From assembly GCA_007745835.1 (NCBI GenBank), contig CP036424.1, forward strand, positions 3,831,968 to 3,895,967: a stretch of 64,000 bases of DNA, in the 5' to 3' direction. Of the stretch, positions 21,236 through 30,058 are shown in pieces (position 1 is the first letter of the stretch; every line of letters begins with the position of its first letter). Below the pieces are notes generated by a model, which saw nothing but the letters and a program-made list of their open reading frames with translations, did no database searches and was not told the DNA's origin. A program made the translations under genes and the position numbers. This DNA comes from Planctomycetes bacterium MalM25 (lineage in GTDB: Bacteria > Planctomycetota > Planctomycetia > Pirellulales > Lacipirellulaceae).

Positions 21236-22357
21236 CTATTTGAACTCGCCGGTCGCCGGGTTGTAGTCATACACCGTGCCGGAGGGGGCTTGGTACTCGT
21301 TCTCCGCGGTCTTCTGCCAGCGGCCATCGCGGACGCCCCGTTTCAGCACCCGGTCGAAGCAGGGCGTGCCGGCGCTGCAGACCGCGGTGTCGCTGATGTC
21401 ATCCAGGAAATCTGGGAACTCGGGCGCCCCCTCGCTCAAGCGTTCGAGGTAGTACAGCTCGATGCCGTCTTGGATGTTGCGCACGAGGGTCTTCTCCGCC
21501 GAGTCTTCCGCGGTAGCGCCCACGTTCAACAGCTTCGGCGCCGCGACACCGGCGAGGATGCCGAGGATCATGATCACGACCACCAGCTCGACGAGCGTGA
21601 AACCGACACGCAACATCTGACGCCGCGTCAGGCTGCGCGGGTCGATACTCAGGCGTTTCTCAAGCCGACGATTGAGCCCGGTGAGGGCGTAACGCAGGAA
21701 GGCGTCGCGGTCGCCGAGTTCGGTCTCGCGGAGCTTCGCGATATAGAGCGAGCGATCTTCGTTGTAGAAGTTGTGCAGCTCGTGCGCCAGATCGGCGGGG
21801 ACCCCGGCGCGGATCAGCATCGCGAACTCGACCGCCCGCGCGACGCGGCCGTTGCCCTCGGCGAAGGGGTGGATCTCCAGCAACTCGGTGTGAACGGTGA
21901 TCGCCTTGATCAGGGCGCTGGCGATCGGGAGCGAGGCGATCGGCTCTTGCGAGGGCTCGTCCGCCCAGCGCAGCAGCGCGGCGACCATACCGGGAGCGGC
22001 TTCGGCGTCGGCGCCCCGCCGCTGGCCAACGCGAACCTCAGCGCGGCGGAAACGACCGACGGCCGCCTCGGCAACGCCCGTTCCTGCCAACAGGCGGTGG
22101 TGGAACTGGCAGAGCGTCTTGGGGGTGATCTGGCCGACTGGCTCTGAGGCGATCTGGCTGAACAGCGCGAGCAGGTTCTCACTCTCCCGCTGGTCGTACT
22201 TGGCGCCCCCTTCACGATCGCGAGGCAGGACCACGCCCTGCGAGAGCCGGGACTCGTCCGACGGCAAACCACGCCACAGCCGCGCCCGCAGCGCAAAGCG
22301 GGCCGCTAGCGCGAGGACATCGCGTCCGTATCGGCGGGTGGTGGTGGCGTTGCTCAT
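21236..22357 (-). CDS. Fic-domain / type II-IV pseudopilin fusion ORF
   Basis: One uninterrupted 373-codon frame holds two unrelated modules. Residues 1-235 are a Fic domain: GRFRRAEVRVG and the complete motif HPFAEGNGRVAR (163-174), which catalyses AMP transfer from ATP to protein hydroxyls. Residues 248-373 are a pseudopilin: MLRVG|FTLVELVVVIMILGIL, with a prepilin-peptidase site at Gly252-Phe253, Glu at +5, two cysteines (CSAGTPC) and a normal 121-residue mature length. A second start at 21614-21616 could yield the pilin alone with a 5-residue leader, but no ribosome-binding site is visible before it. If fused, the Fic domain would be a cytosolic leader cut off by prepilin peptidase. A lost stop codon is the alternative. 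No pilus genes are adjacent. Confidence 0.8.
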   Translation of the reverse strand: MSNATTTRRYGRDVLALAARFALRARLWRGLPSDESRLSQGVVLPRDREGGAKYDQRESENLLALFSQIASEPVGQITPKTLCQFHHRLLAGTGVAEAAVGRFRRAEVRVGQRRGADAEAAPGMVAALLRWADEPSQEPIASLPIASALIKAITVHTELLEIHPFAEGNGRVARAVEFAMLIRAGVPADLAHELHNFYNEDRSLYIAKLRETELGDRDAFLRYALTGLNRRLEKRLSIDPRSLTRRQMLRVGFTLVELVVVIMILGILAGVAAPKLLNVGATAEDSAEKTLVRNIQDGIELYYLERLSEGAPEFPDFLDDISDTAVCSAGTPCFDRVLKRGVRDGRWQKTAENEYQAPSGTVYDYNPATGEFK

Positions 22358-22528
22358 CTAGCGTTTCGCCGCGGGCAGACAAAAGGACCGGCGCTGGCTG
22401 CATCGCAGATTCGCCGCATGCGCACCAGATCGATCGACGGCGCGGTGGCACGCTAGCACGCCCCGATTGGACGCTTCCAACCTGCCGGGGGTAGGCTACG
22501 GGCCCCCTCAACCACGGCGGCCCACACA

Positions 22529-23668
22529 GTGAAGCCTTTCATCCCGTTACTACTGCTCGCTACCACCTGCCACGCCAGCCCGTACAGCGACCTGTTCGTG
22601 TTCGGCGACAGCCTGTCGGACCTTGGGAACACCAATGCTTGGACGCTCGGCGTCGCCCCCGGGACTAACTACTACCAGGGTCGCTTCAGCAACGGGCCGG
22701 TCTACGCCGAACGGCTCTCCGAAGGGCTTGGGCTGGGGACGCTCACCCGGGACGGGGTCGGTGGCGACAACTTCGCTTACGGCGGAGCGGAGACCGACGG
22801 GCCGGGCGGGTTCGAGGGGCTCTTCCTGAACTCGCTAGTAGAACAGATCGACGCCTACTTCGATCGCCTCGACGGGGCGGCGCCCGACCGGGAGGCATTG
22901 TTCGTTGTTTGGATCGGCGCTAACGACTTCTTGCGCGGCGGCCAGACCGATGCGTCTATCCCAGCAGCCGAAGTGCAGACGCAGCTTGAGCGCTTAACGT
23001 CAGCCGGGGTGACGAACCTTCTCGGCGTCAACTTGCCGTTGTTGGGGCTCACGCCGGAGTACAATACGAACCCGCCGGCCGCCAACGCCATCAGCGCCCT
23101 CGCCTCGACATACAACGACGAGTTGGCTGAGGTCTACGATGAGCTCGAAGCGTCTTATCCTGGTCTCGCGCTCCACCGTCTCGATGTCGAGACGATCTTC
23201 AGCGAGTTGCTCGGTGACGCGGGGACGCTCGGATTCGTGAACACGAGCCAAGCGGGGCGCGACGCCTCGGGGGGCTCGCTCGACGGCGCCCCGGGCTACG
23301 TCTTCTGGGACGGCGTCCACCCGACGCGCGAGGCGCACGCCCTGCTCGGCGAGGCGGCGATCCGCGCCGTGCTGCCCACGGGCGACTTCGACCGCGACGG
23401 GGTGCTCGCCACCGAGGACTATACCGCCTGGCGTGACGACTACGGCGTGGCGTTCAACGCCGCGCTCGGCCAGACGCCGAGCCTCGCCGCCGACGCCAAC
23501 GGCGACGGTCGCGTCGACGCCGCGGACTACACGGTCTGGCGTGACGCACTCGTTTCGCTTCCGGTGACGGTCCCGGAACCAACGACGGCCGGCCTCGTGT
23601 CACTCGCCGCGTTGTGGGCCCTGGCTGCTCCGCCACGGGGCGTCGGGCGTCGCCTCATAACCGCGTGA
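22529..23668 (+). CDS. Secreted SGNH/GDSL esterase with dockerin-like repeats and PEP-CTERM tail
   Basis: A 379-residue protein from GTG with signal peptide MKPFIPLLLLATTCHAS. The esterase block I motif is LFVFGDSLSDLGN, block III is VVWIGANDF, and block V is DGVHPTREAH with the catalytic Asp/His. Residues about 290-345 have two dockerin-like calcium-binding repeats (DFDRDGVLATEDYTAWRDDY and DANGDGRVDAADYTVWRDAL). The end is VPEPTTAGLVSLAALWALA plus an Arg-rich tail. It is likely a surface-exposed or exosortase-processed carbohydrate or lipid esterase. Substrate unknown. Confidence 0.9.
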   Translation: MKPFIPLLLLATTCHASPYSDLFVFGDSLSDLGNTNAWTLGVAPGTNYYQGRFSNGPVYAERLSEGLGLGTLTRDGVGGDNFAYGGAETDGPGGFEGLFLNSLVEQIDAYFDRLDGAAPDREALFVVWIGANDFLRGGQTDASIPAAEVQTQLERLTSAGVTNLLGVNLPLLGLTPEYNTNPPAANAISALASTYNDELAEVYDELEASYPGLALHRLDVETIFSELLGDAGTLGFVNTSQAGRDASGGSLDGAPGYVFWDGVHPTREAHALLGEAAIRAVLPTGDFDRDGVLATEDYTAWRDDYGVAFNAALGQTPSLAADANGDGRVDAADYTVWRDALVSLPVTVPEPTTAGLVSLAALWALAAPPRGVGRRLITA

Positions 23669-23749
23669 CGTTTTGCCGCGTGGCCGAATGCAGGCAGGCT
23701 GCCGATGATCGGAGAGTCATCCCTTCGGTCCTGCTTGTTGGCCAGCAAC

Positions 23750-24220
23750 ATGCCAAAACTCCGTCGCATCGAACTCCGGTCGCTCGACGAGGTGATCCGA
23801 GAGATCACCGATCTCCGCGACAACAAGTACGCCCAAGGCGGCGAGTGGAACTTGTCGCAGGTGTGCGAGCATCTGACAGAAACGGTGCGGATCGAGCTCG
23901 ATGGCGCCATGAAACCGCTGCCCTGGGTGCTGCGAGCGACGGTCGGCAACTTCGTGTTCTGGCTCTTCGCGTCGCGGATCGTCCACGGTCTGAGCGGCAT
24001 CCCGACGCTGCCGCAGCTCGTGCCCAAGCCACTGGACGCCGACGATTCCGGTTCGATCGAGCGATGCCTCGACACGCTGCATGAGGCCCGCGACTGCCCA
24101 GCGCTCACCCACACCTACCCGCTAGCTACCTCGGTCACCGTCGATCGCTGGCGAGAGATGATGACGGTGCACGCACAACATCACCTGGAGTTTCTGAAGC
24201 CGCTCGGCGGGTCGTCTTGA
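23750..24220 (+). CDS. DUF1569 (DinB-like) protein, copy 1
   Basis: A 156-residue protein. The start at 23750 (MPKLRRIELRSLDEVI) matches the start of its paralog at 27007; an earlier ATG at 23705 is less likely. Conserved stretches are GGEWNLSQVCEHLTETVRI, PTLPQLVPKPLDADD and the C-terminal MMTVHAQHHLEFLKP, whose histidines fit the DinB-type metal site. Function is unknown. Confidence 0.8.
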   Translation: MPKLRRIELRSLDEVIREITDLRDNKYAQGGEWNLSQVCEHLTETVRIELDGAMKPLPWVLRATVGNFVFWLFASRIVHGLSGIPTLPQLVPKPLDADDSGSIERCLDTLHEARDCPALTHTYPLATSVTVDRWREMMTVHAQHHLEFLKPLGGSS

Positions 24221-24308
24221 AGATCGGATCACCATAGGAAGTGGCCACCGACATCCGGAATCGGGTTACGATGGGTGAGCGGCCCTCTCCTCCGTAACCG
24301 ACGCCACC

Positions 24309-26141
24309 ATGACAAGACGTTCCGCCACCTGCCGATTCGAACCCCTCGAACCACGCCGCGTCCTGGCGACCCTGGCGCTCAACGCGGGCGGGGGGCCTCA
24401 GGGGGCGTACCAGGCCGACGACTTCTTCACGGGCGGCGGACAATTCAGCACCTCGGACACGATCAACGTGGCGGGCGCCGTCGATCCGGCGCCGGCGGCG
24501 GTCTACCAGTCGGAACGAACCGGGCAGAGCGGCAGCGACTTCCGCTACGACTTCACGGGGCTGACGCCGGGCGAGACCTACGACCTGCGATTGCACTTCG
24601 CCGAGATCTTCTGGAGCGAGGCGGGCAAACGCAGCTTCGACGTGCTGGTCAACAACACGCAGGTGCTCAACGACTACGACGTCTTCGTCGAGGCGGGCGG
24701 CGCTGACCTGGCGGTGATCGAGGAGTTCACCACGACCGCCGACGCCGGCGGCGCGATCCGTGTCGACTTCCTCACCGAAATGAACAACGCGAAAGTGAGC
24801 GGCATCGAGCTGATCGGCGAGTTCCCGCCCGAGCCAGAGAAGCCGACGCTGCTGTTCGTCCGCGGCGCGGACCGCTCGGGGGGCTTCCTCGAAGCGAACA
24901 ACGACTCCCAGCGGACCGAGCAGCTGGCCGACCTGTTCAACACCTCGACCAGCGGCGGCAACCACGGCTGGGCCGAGCTGCGTCAAACGCTCGTGTCGGC
25001 TGGCTTCGCCATCGAGCAGATCACCGAGACGGCCGAGAACGGCAGCGGCCCCTCGGACGGCGTGCACATCGACTTCGAGCAGCTCGATCTCACGGAGTAC
25101 GACGCGATCGTCTTCGGGTCGAACAACGCGGTCTACGACACGGCGGCCATCGATGCCATCGAGGCGTACGTCCGCGGCGGCGGATCGACGCTGTTCATCA
25201 GCGACGCCAACTTCGGCGGCGACTGGGCCGACGCGAGCGACAGCGACCAGCAGTTCCTCGACCGCTTCGGCCTGATCATGCACCAGGACCAGGGGACGTA
25301 CAGCCTCTTCCGCAGCCAGGGCGACTACGCCGTCCCCGGCCACCCGATCCTGACCGGGGTTGATCGTTTCGATGGCGAGGGCGTCACGCCGATCGAGCTC
25401 GGCACGCCCACCGCGGGGGTCGATGTCGATCTGATCGTCGGCGCGGAGGGCAGCACCCGGCTGAACCAACCCCCATTCGGCGGCAACAACCAGGGGCCTT
25501 CGCGTTCGTCGAACCCCACGATCGATGGCGTGCTGGTCGCCGGCACGGCGGACGCGGGCAAGATCGCGGGGCACTACGACCGCAACACGTTCTTCAATCA
25601 GAACGGCGCCGGGACCAACATCAACCGGTTCGACAACAAGCAGTACGCGCTCAACCTGTTCGGCTGGCTCGTCGGTGCGTTCGATCCGCTGCCGGGCGAC
25701 TACGACGGCAACGGCGCCGTCGAACAAGCGGACCACGCCGTGTGGGCGGCCGCCTACGGGACGGTCGGGGCCTCGCCCGCCGATGGCAACGGCGACGGGC
25801 GGGTCGATGCGGCCGACTACACCGTCTGGCGCGACAACCTGGGGGCGACCGCCCCGGCGGTCGATCTCTCGCTGCCGGCGACCGTCACGGCAACGCCGGC
25901 AGCGGCCTACGGGATGGAGGACGCGGCTCTCCAAGAAGACACCGCCCCCCCGCTGGCCCTCGACGAGCCGATCTCCGCTGGGGCTCTCGACGCGGCCCTG
26001 CTGCTGATCTCCGAGGGGTTGGCGACCGGCGAGGTGGACGCGGAGCCAGAGACCGAGCTCTCCGCGGCGAGCAACGACCAGGTACCGACCGAGCCGTCCG
26101 AGGGCCTCGGCGTGGGGGTGCGGCAAGAAGTCGCGATCTGA
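24309..26141 (+). CDS. LEPR-XLL-type exported protein with malectin and ThuA/GATase-like domains and dockerin repeats
   Basis: A 610-residue protein. The N-terminus RFEPLEPRRVLATLALNAG is the planctomycete LEPR-XLL export-associated motif instead of a normal signal peptide. Residues about 20-175 look like a malectin-type carbohydrate-binding domain (FRYDFTGLTPGETYDLRLHF, AGKRSFDVLVN). Residues about 180-460 resemble a glutamine-amidotransferase-like or DUF4350-type fold (LLFVRGADRSGGF, DAIVFGSNNAVYD, ILTGVDRF). Two dockerin-like repeats follow (GDYDGNGAVEQADHAVW, GNGDGRVDAADYTVWRDN), then an acidic tail without PEP-CTERM. Probable role: glycan binding at the surface. Confidence 0.75.
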   Translation: MTRRSATCRFEPLEPRRVLATLALNAGGGPQGAYQADDFFTGGGQFSTSDTINVAGAVDPAPAAVYQSERTGQSGSDFRYDFTGLTPGETYDLRLHFAEIFWSEAGKRSFDVLVNNTQVLNDYDVFVEAGGADLAVIEEFTTTADAGGAIRVDFLTEMNNAKVSGIELIGEFPPEPEKPTLLFVRGADRSGGFLEANNDSQRTEQLADLFNTSTSGGNHGWAELRQTLVSAGFAIEQITETAENGSGPSDGVHIDFEQLDLTEYDAIVFGSNNAVYDTAAIDAIEAYVRGGGSTLFISDANFGGDWADASDSDQQFLDRFGLIMHQDQGTYSLFRSQGDYAVPGHPILTGVDRFDGEGVTPIELGTPTAGVDVDLIVGAEGSTRLNQPPFGGNNQGPSRSSNPTIDGVLVAGTADAGKIAGHYDRNTFFNQNGAGTNINRFDNKQYALNLFGWLVGAFDPLPGDYDGNGAVEQADHAVWAAAYGTVGASPADGNGDGRVDAADYTVWRDNLGATAPAVDLSLPATVTATPAAAYGMEDAALQEDTAPPLALDEPISAGALDAALLLISEGLATGEVDAEPETELSAASNDQVPTEPSEGLGVGVRQEVAI

Positions 26142-26226
26142 ACCCCTGCAAGCCGCGGGTGGGGATGAGCTATCCTGGTCGGCAGCAGTCCCGCCAGAAC
26201 GCCACGCCCCACCCCGCCCGCCGCTT

Positions 26227-26919
26227 GTGTCATTGCTCCGCTATGGGCTGACGCCCCTCCTGATCGGCGTCGCCACGCTCTCCGCCGCCGCCCCACCGGG
26301 CGAGTCCGCCGGGGTCCCGGCCGACGAGGCGCTAGCCCGGCTGATGCGCGGCAACAAGCGTTTCGTCCGGGACGAATCGAAGCACCCGCACGAGTCGCGC
26401 GATTACCGGGCCTCGCTCGCCAAAGCGCAGCACCCTTTCGCCACGGTGCTCGCGTGCAGCGACTCGCGGGTCACGCCCGCGTTGATCTTCGACCAGGGGG
26501 TCGGCGACCTGTTCGTCATCCGCGTAGCGGGAGCCGTGGTCGATGAAGACGTCGCCGGTAGCCTCGAGTACGCCGTCGACCACCTCGGCACGAAGCTGCT
26601 GCTCGTCATGGGCCACAAGAGCTGCGGGGCCGTCACCGCGGCGTACCACACGTTCGTCGCGCACGACCTTAAGGAACGCGAGCCGCACGAGATCGAGTCG
26701 CTGCTGCTGCGGATCGAACCCGCGTTCAAAGACGTGGACACCGACCTCCCGGTCGATAAGCAGATCAACACGGCGATCGAGAATAACGTCCGAGTCGCGG
26801 TCGAGAACCTGCGTCGCTTCGTCGACGTCCGCCAGGCGTGCGACTCGGGCCGGCTTGTGATCCGGGGCGCGATGTACGGCCTCCGCACCGGCGAGGTCGA
26901 ACTGCTGAGTGTGGAGTAG
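26227..26919 (+). CDS. Periplasmic beta-class carbonic anhydrase
   Basis: A 230-residue enzyme from GTG with an N-terminal export signal (YGLTPLLIGVATLSAAA). It has the beta-CA zinc site: Cys77-Ser-Asp79-Ser-Arg81 and His130-x-x-Cys133 (GHKSCGAV). It converts CO2 and bicarbonate. The signal peptide points to the periplasm, where such enzymes aid inorganic-carbon or pH handling; most beta-CAs are cytosolic, so the location is worth noting. Flanked by secreted-protein genes. Confidence 0.93.
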   Translation: MSLLRYGLTPLLIGVATLSAAAPPGESAGVPADEALARLMRGNKRFVRDESKHPHESRDYRASLAKAQHPFATVLACSDSRVTPALIFDQGVGDLFVIRVAGAVVDEDVAGSLEYAVDHLGTKLLLVMGHKSCGAVTAAYHTFVAHDLKEREPHEIESLLLRIEPAFKDVDTDLPVDKQINTAIENNVRVAVENLRRFVDVRQACDSGRLVIRGAMYGLRTGEVELLSVE

Positions 26920-27006
26920 CCCACACACGTCGTCTTTCTCGCGGTGGATCGATTCGCGATTCGTGCTAGGCTCAAACGCTTTATTGAACCATTAATCAAC
27001 ATTGCC

Positions 27007-27465
27007 ATGGCCGACCGACGCTACCTCGACTTCCACTCGCTCGACGAAGTCATCGCCGAGGTCCAACGCCTCCGCGACGGCGGCTACACGACCGCGGGCA
27101 AGTGGAACCTATCGCAGATTGCGGACCACCTCTCCGAGACGGTCCGCATCGGACTCGATGGGGATGAGAAGCGGCTCCCCTGGATCCTGCGCAAGGTCGC
27201 GTGGCACGTGCTCGCCCGCGCCCGCCGCACCCGCAAGATGCTCAACGGCGCGCCGACCATCCCCCGGCTGGTCCCCGAGCCGCTCGAAGCGGACGACCCG
27301 GCGAAGATCGATAACCTGATCGACTCGCTCGAAGAGGCCCGCGACTTCCGGGGCCCGCTCCCCCCCTACGTCCTGTGCGACGGCCTCTCGCTGGAGGAGT
27401 GGAAAGATCTGATGGTCGTCCACTCACAGCACCACCTCGGCTTCCTGATCCCCAAGTCGGCCTGA
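27007..27465 (+). CDS. DUF1569 (DinB-like) protein, copy 2
   Basis: A 152-residue paralog of the gene at 23750. It shares SLDEVIAEVQRLRDGGY, GKWNLSQIADHLSETVRI, PTIPRLVPEPLEADD and MVVHSQHHLGFL. The ATG at 27007 is chosen by alignment with copy 1; an upstream GTG/ATG frame to 26944 is open but extends beyond the family start. The role is unknown; the two copies lie 3 kb apart in the same direction, separated by the malectin and carbonic anhydrase genes. Confidence 0.82.
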   Translation: MADRRYLDFHSLDEVIAEVQRLRDGGYTTAGKWNLSQIADHLSETVRIGLDGDEKRLPWILRKVAWHVLARARRTRKMLNGAPTIPRLVPEPLEADDPAKIDNLIDSLEEARDFRGPLPPYVLCDGLSLEEWKDLMVVHSQHHLGFLIPKSA

Positions 27466-27577
27466 GGTCGTTTCGGCCATTTCCCGCGGCGCCCGAAGCT
27501 GAACCGGGTGTTTAGCTCTAGAACACACAGCCGGCCCCGGCAGGGGGCGGATTCATCGAGTAACGGGGCGGCAGACG

Positions 27578-29986
27578 ATGGGGCAAGGCAATCGGGCGGC
27601 CGTCGTGCGCATTTCACTCTTCTTGGCCTTCGTAACCGGAGGCCTTTCGTGCGCTTCCGCGCAGCCGAACATTATTCACATCGTCGCCGACGATCTCGGC
27701 TGGACCGACCTCTCGTCGGATCGGACGAACAAGGGGAACGGCTCGGCGTTCTACCAAACGCCCCACATCGATCGCCTCGCGCTCGAAGGGACCGCCTTCA
27801 CCAGCGCGTACGCCCTGCCGACCTGCGTGCCGACCCGCATGGCGCTGCTGTCGGGACAGTACGCCACACGGACCCACTCCTACTACGTCTCCGACATCTT
27901 CGGCGACGAGAACGACGCCCTCCTCGGGGCGACCAACGAGAACAAGCTCGACCCGAACGCGACGACCCTCGGCGAGACGATTCAGGGGGCCGGCTACACG
28001 ACCGCTCACGTCGGCAAGTTCCACATCGTGAACGACCCGGCGGAGATCGTCTCTGACCATGGCTTTGACTACAACTACGGCGGCACGCGGTCCGGGGCGC
28101 CGGGCGATTACTTCGCCACCAACGGGTCGTTCACGAACGCCGTCGGCGCGGAGCTCAACGCGTACGCCGCGCCGTACACACAGGAGTACATCAACGCGAA
28201 CCTGAAGCCGTACGCCAACGGCGCCGACGTCGATTCGCTCGTCGGGACCAACAAGCACCTGACCGACGCCACCATCGACGCGGCGGTTGAGTTCCTTGAC
28301 GACCGCGTCTCGGCCGACGACGGACCGTTCTATATGAACTTGGCTTTCAACGCCGTCCACACGCCGATCCAGTCACGCCCCGATCTAGATGCGAAGTACA
28401 ACGAGGTGCTGGCCGACAACGGGGGCGTGTCGCCCGACCCGCGTCACGATAACGCCGCCTACGCCGGCATGCTCGAGGGCATGGACCAGGCGATCGGGCG
28501 GCTCCTCGATAAGCTTTACGACCCGAACGGCGACGGCGACCTCTCCGACAGCATCGCTGAGGAGACGGTCATCGTCTTCTACGGCGATAACGGGGGATCG
28601 ACCCAGGGGACCAGCACCGAGCCGCTGCGCGAGTCCAAGGGCTCTCAGTACGAAGGGGGCGTCCGCGTGCCGCTCATCGCTTGGTCGCCAGGCCGGGTGC
28701 AGGCGGGCGCGATCACCGACGAGCCGGTCCACTCGGTCGATTTCTACCCGACCTTCGCCGAACTGGCCGCCGCCCCCACACCCGACCCGGCGACGCACGT
28801 GCTTGACGGCCTATCGCTCGCCGATCTGATCACAGGTCAAACTTCCCAACTCGATCGCGATGGCGTCTTCTTCCACTACCCCGGCTACCAAGGGGGCAAC
28901 GTTCCCACTTCCACCATGGTCCTCGACGCCGGCGGGGTGCGGCGGAAGCTGATGTACTTCTACGAGAACCGCCAGTTCGAGTTCTACGACCTCGACGCCG
29001 ACCTGGGCGAGACGACCGATCTGGCCGATGGCGATCTCTCCCCAGGCGAGTACAAACTGGCCGCGCGGGCGACCGTCGCGCTGCGGGAGTGGCTCGACGA
29101 AACGGGCGCCGAGTACCCGACCGTGCGGGCCGACGGCTCGCCCGTGCCGGCGCCGCAGCACCTGCCGACGATCGCGTTCGATCTGAACGCCGACCTGCAC
29201 GGTCAATCGACCGCGACGCTCGAGAAGCTGGGCGTCACGCTGACGCTCGCCGCCCGGGGCGACACAGCCACATTCGACGCGGACGCTTCCGCCGCGGGGG
29301 TCGCCTCGGCGCTCGACTCGGGCGGGGCCAACCAACGCCGGCGCATCAACGGATCGCTCGTCACGCCCGAGGCGATCGAGCTGTCGTTCGACACCGACGT
29401 GATGCTCAAATCGCTCACGCTCGAAGCGTTCAACGCGACCGGCGCCGAGTCGGTCGTGCTGAGCCTCGTCTCGGGCGACAACCCGTTCACCGGCCTCGAC
29501 GGCTACGACACCGACGGCTTCACCCTCGGCGCCGATTCGCTCGCCTTCGCCACCGAATCCGGAGGCATGGCCGCGGGGGAGTTCCTGCTCGAGTTCGGCG
29601 TGCTGGGCCGCGACGAGCTCTTCTTGCCCGCCGGCACGGTCCTGTCGCTCACCGCCGATCCGGTTGTGGGCAGCGGCATCCTGCTGAACGCGATCTCGAT
29701 CGCGCAGCCCCTCTCGGCGCTGGCACAGGTGCTGCTCGACTACAACCTGGACGGCGCGATCGACCCGCTCGACTACGAAGTCTGGCGCTCGACCTACGGA
29801 TCGACGACCGACCTGCGGGCGGACGGCAACGCGGACGGCGTGGTCGACGCGGCCGACTACGCCCTCTGGCGCGACGCCTACGCATCAATCAGCGGCAACG
29901 CTCTCGCCGTCCCCGAGCCCGGCTCGATGGTGCTGTTAACACTCAGCCTTATCTCTACTGGGTGTATTTACCTTCGGGTGAGGTGA
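27578..29986 (+). CDS. Secreted sulfatase with dockerin-like repeats and PEP-CTERM tail
   Basis: An 802-residue protein with signal peptide (VVRISLFLAFVTGGLSCASA). The sulfatase domain has the metal Asp pair IVADDLGW (residues 35-42) and the formylglycine motif C83-V-P-T-R-MALLSG; position four is Thr rather than the usual Ser, but the essential Cys, Pro and Arg are present. Other family features are HVGKFH and VIVFYGDNGG. A beta-rich domain (about 530-715), two dockerin-like repeats (LDYNLDGAIDPLDYEVWRS, GNADGVVDAADYALWRDA) and VPEPGSMVLLTLSLISTG follow. It would need a formylglycine-generating enzyme, not in view. Likely acts on sulfated polysaccharide outside the cell. Confidence 0.92.
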   Translation: MGQGNRAAVVRISLFLAFVTGGLSCASAQPNIIHIVADDLGWTDLSSDRTNKGNGSAFYQTPHIDRLALEGTAFTSAYALPTCVPTRMALLSGQYATRTHSYYVSDIFGDENDALLGATNENKLDPNATTLGETIQGAGYTTAHVGKFHIVNDPAEIVSDHGFDYNYGGTRSGAPGDYFATNGSFTNAVGAELNAYAAPYTQEYINANLKPYANGADVDSLVGTNKHLTDATIDAAVEFLDDRVSADDGPFYMNLAFNAVHTPIQSRPDLDAKYNEVLADNGGVSPDPRHDNAAYAGMLEGMDQAIGRLLDKLYDPNGDGDLSDSIAEETVIVFYGDNGGSTQGTSTEPLRESKGSQYEGGVRVPLIAWSPGRVQAGAITDEPVHSVDFYPTFAELAAAPTPDPATHVLDGLSLADLITGQTSQLDRDGVFFHYPGYQGGNVPTSTMVLDAGGVRRKLMYFYENRQFEFYDLDADLGETTDLADGDLSPGEYKLAARATVALREWLDETGAEYPTVRADGSPVPAPQHLPTIAFDLNADLHGQSTATLEKLGVTLTLAARGDTATFDADASAAGVASALDSGGANQRRRINGSLVTPEAIELSFDTDVMLKSLTLEAFNATGAESVVLSLVSGDNPFTGLDGYDTDGFTLGADSLAFATESGGMAAGEFLLEFGVLGRDELFLPAGTVLSLTADPVVGSGILLNAISIAQPLSALAQVLLDYNLDGAIDPLDYEVWRSTYGSTTDLRADGNADGVVDAADYALWRDAYASISGNALAVPEPGSMVLLTLSLISTGCIYLRVR

Positions 29987-30058
29987 TCGCAGCAGGGTTC
30001 GACCTCAGATACAATGATCGCTTTGCGTTCACGCAACTGTCATCTGGCCGAGCCCACA

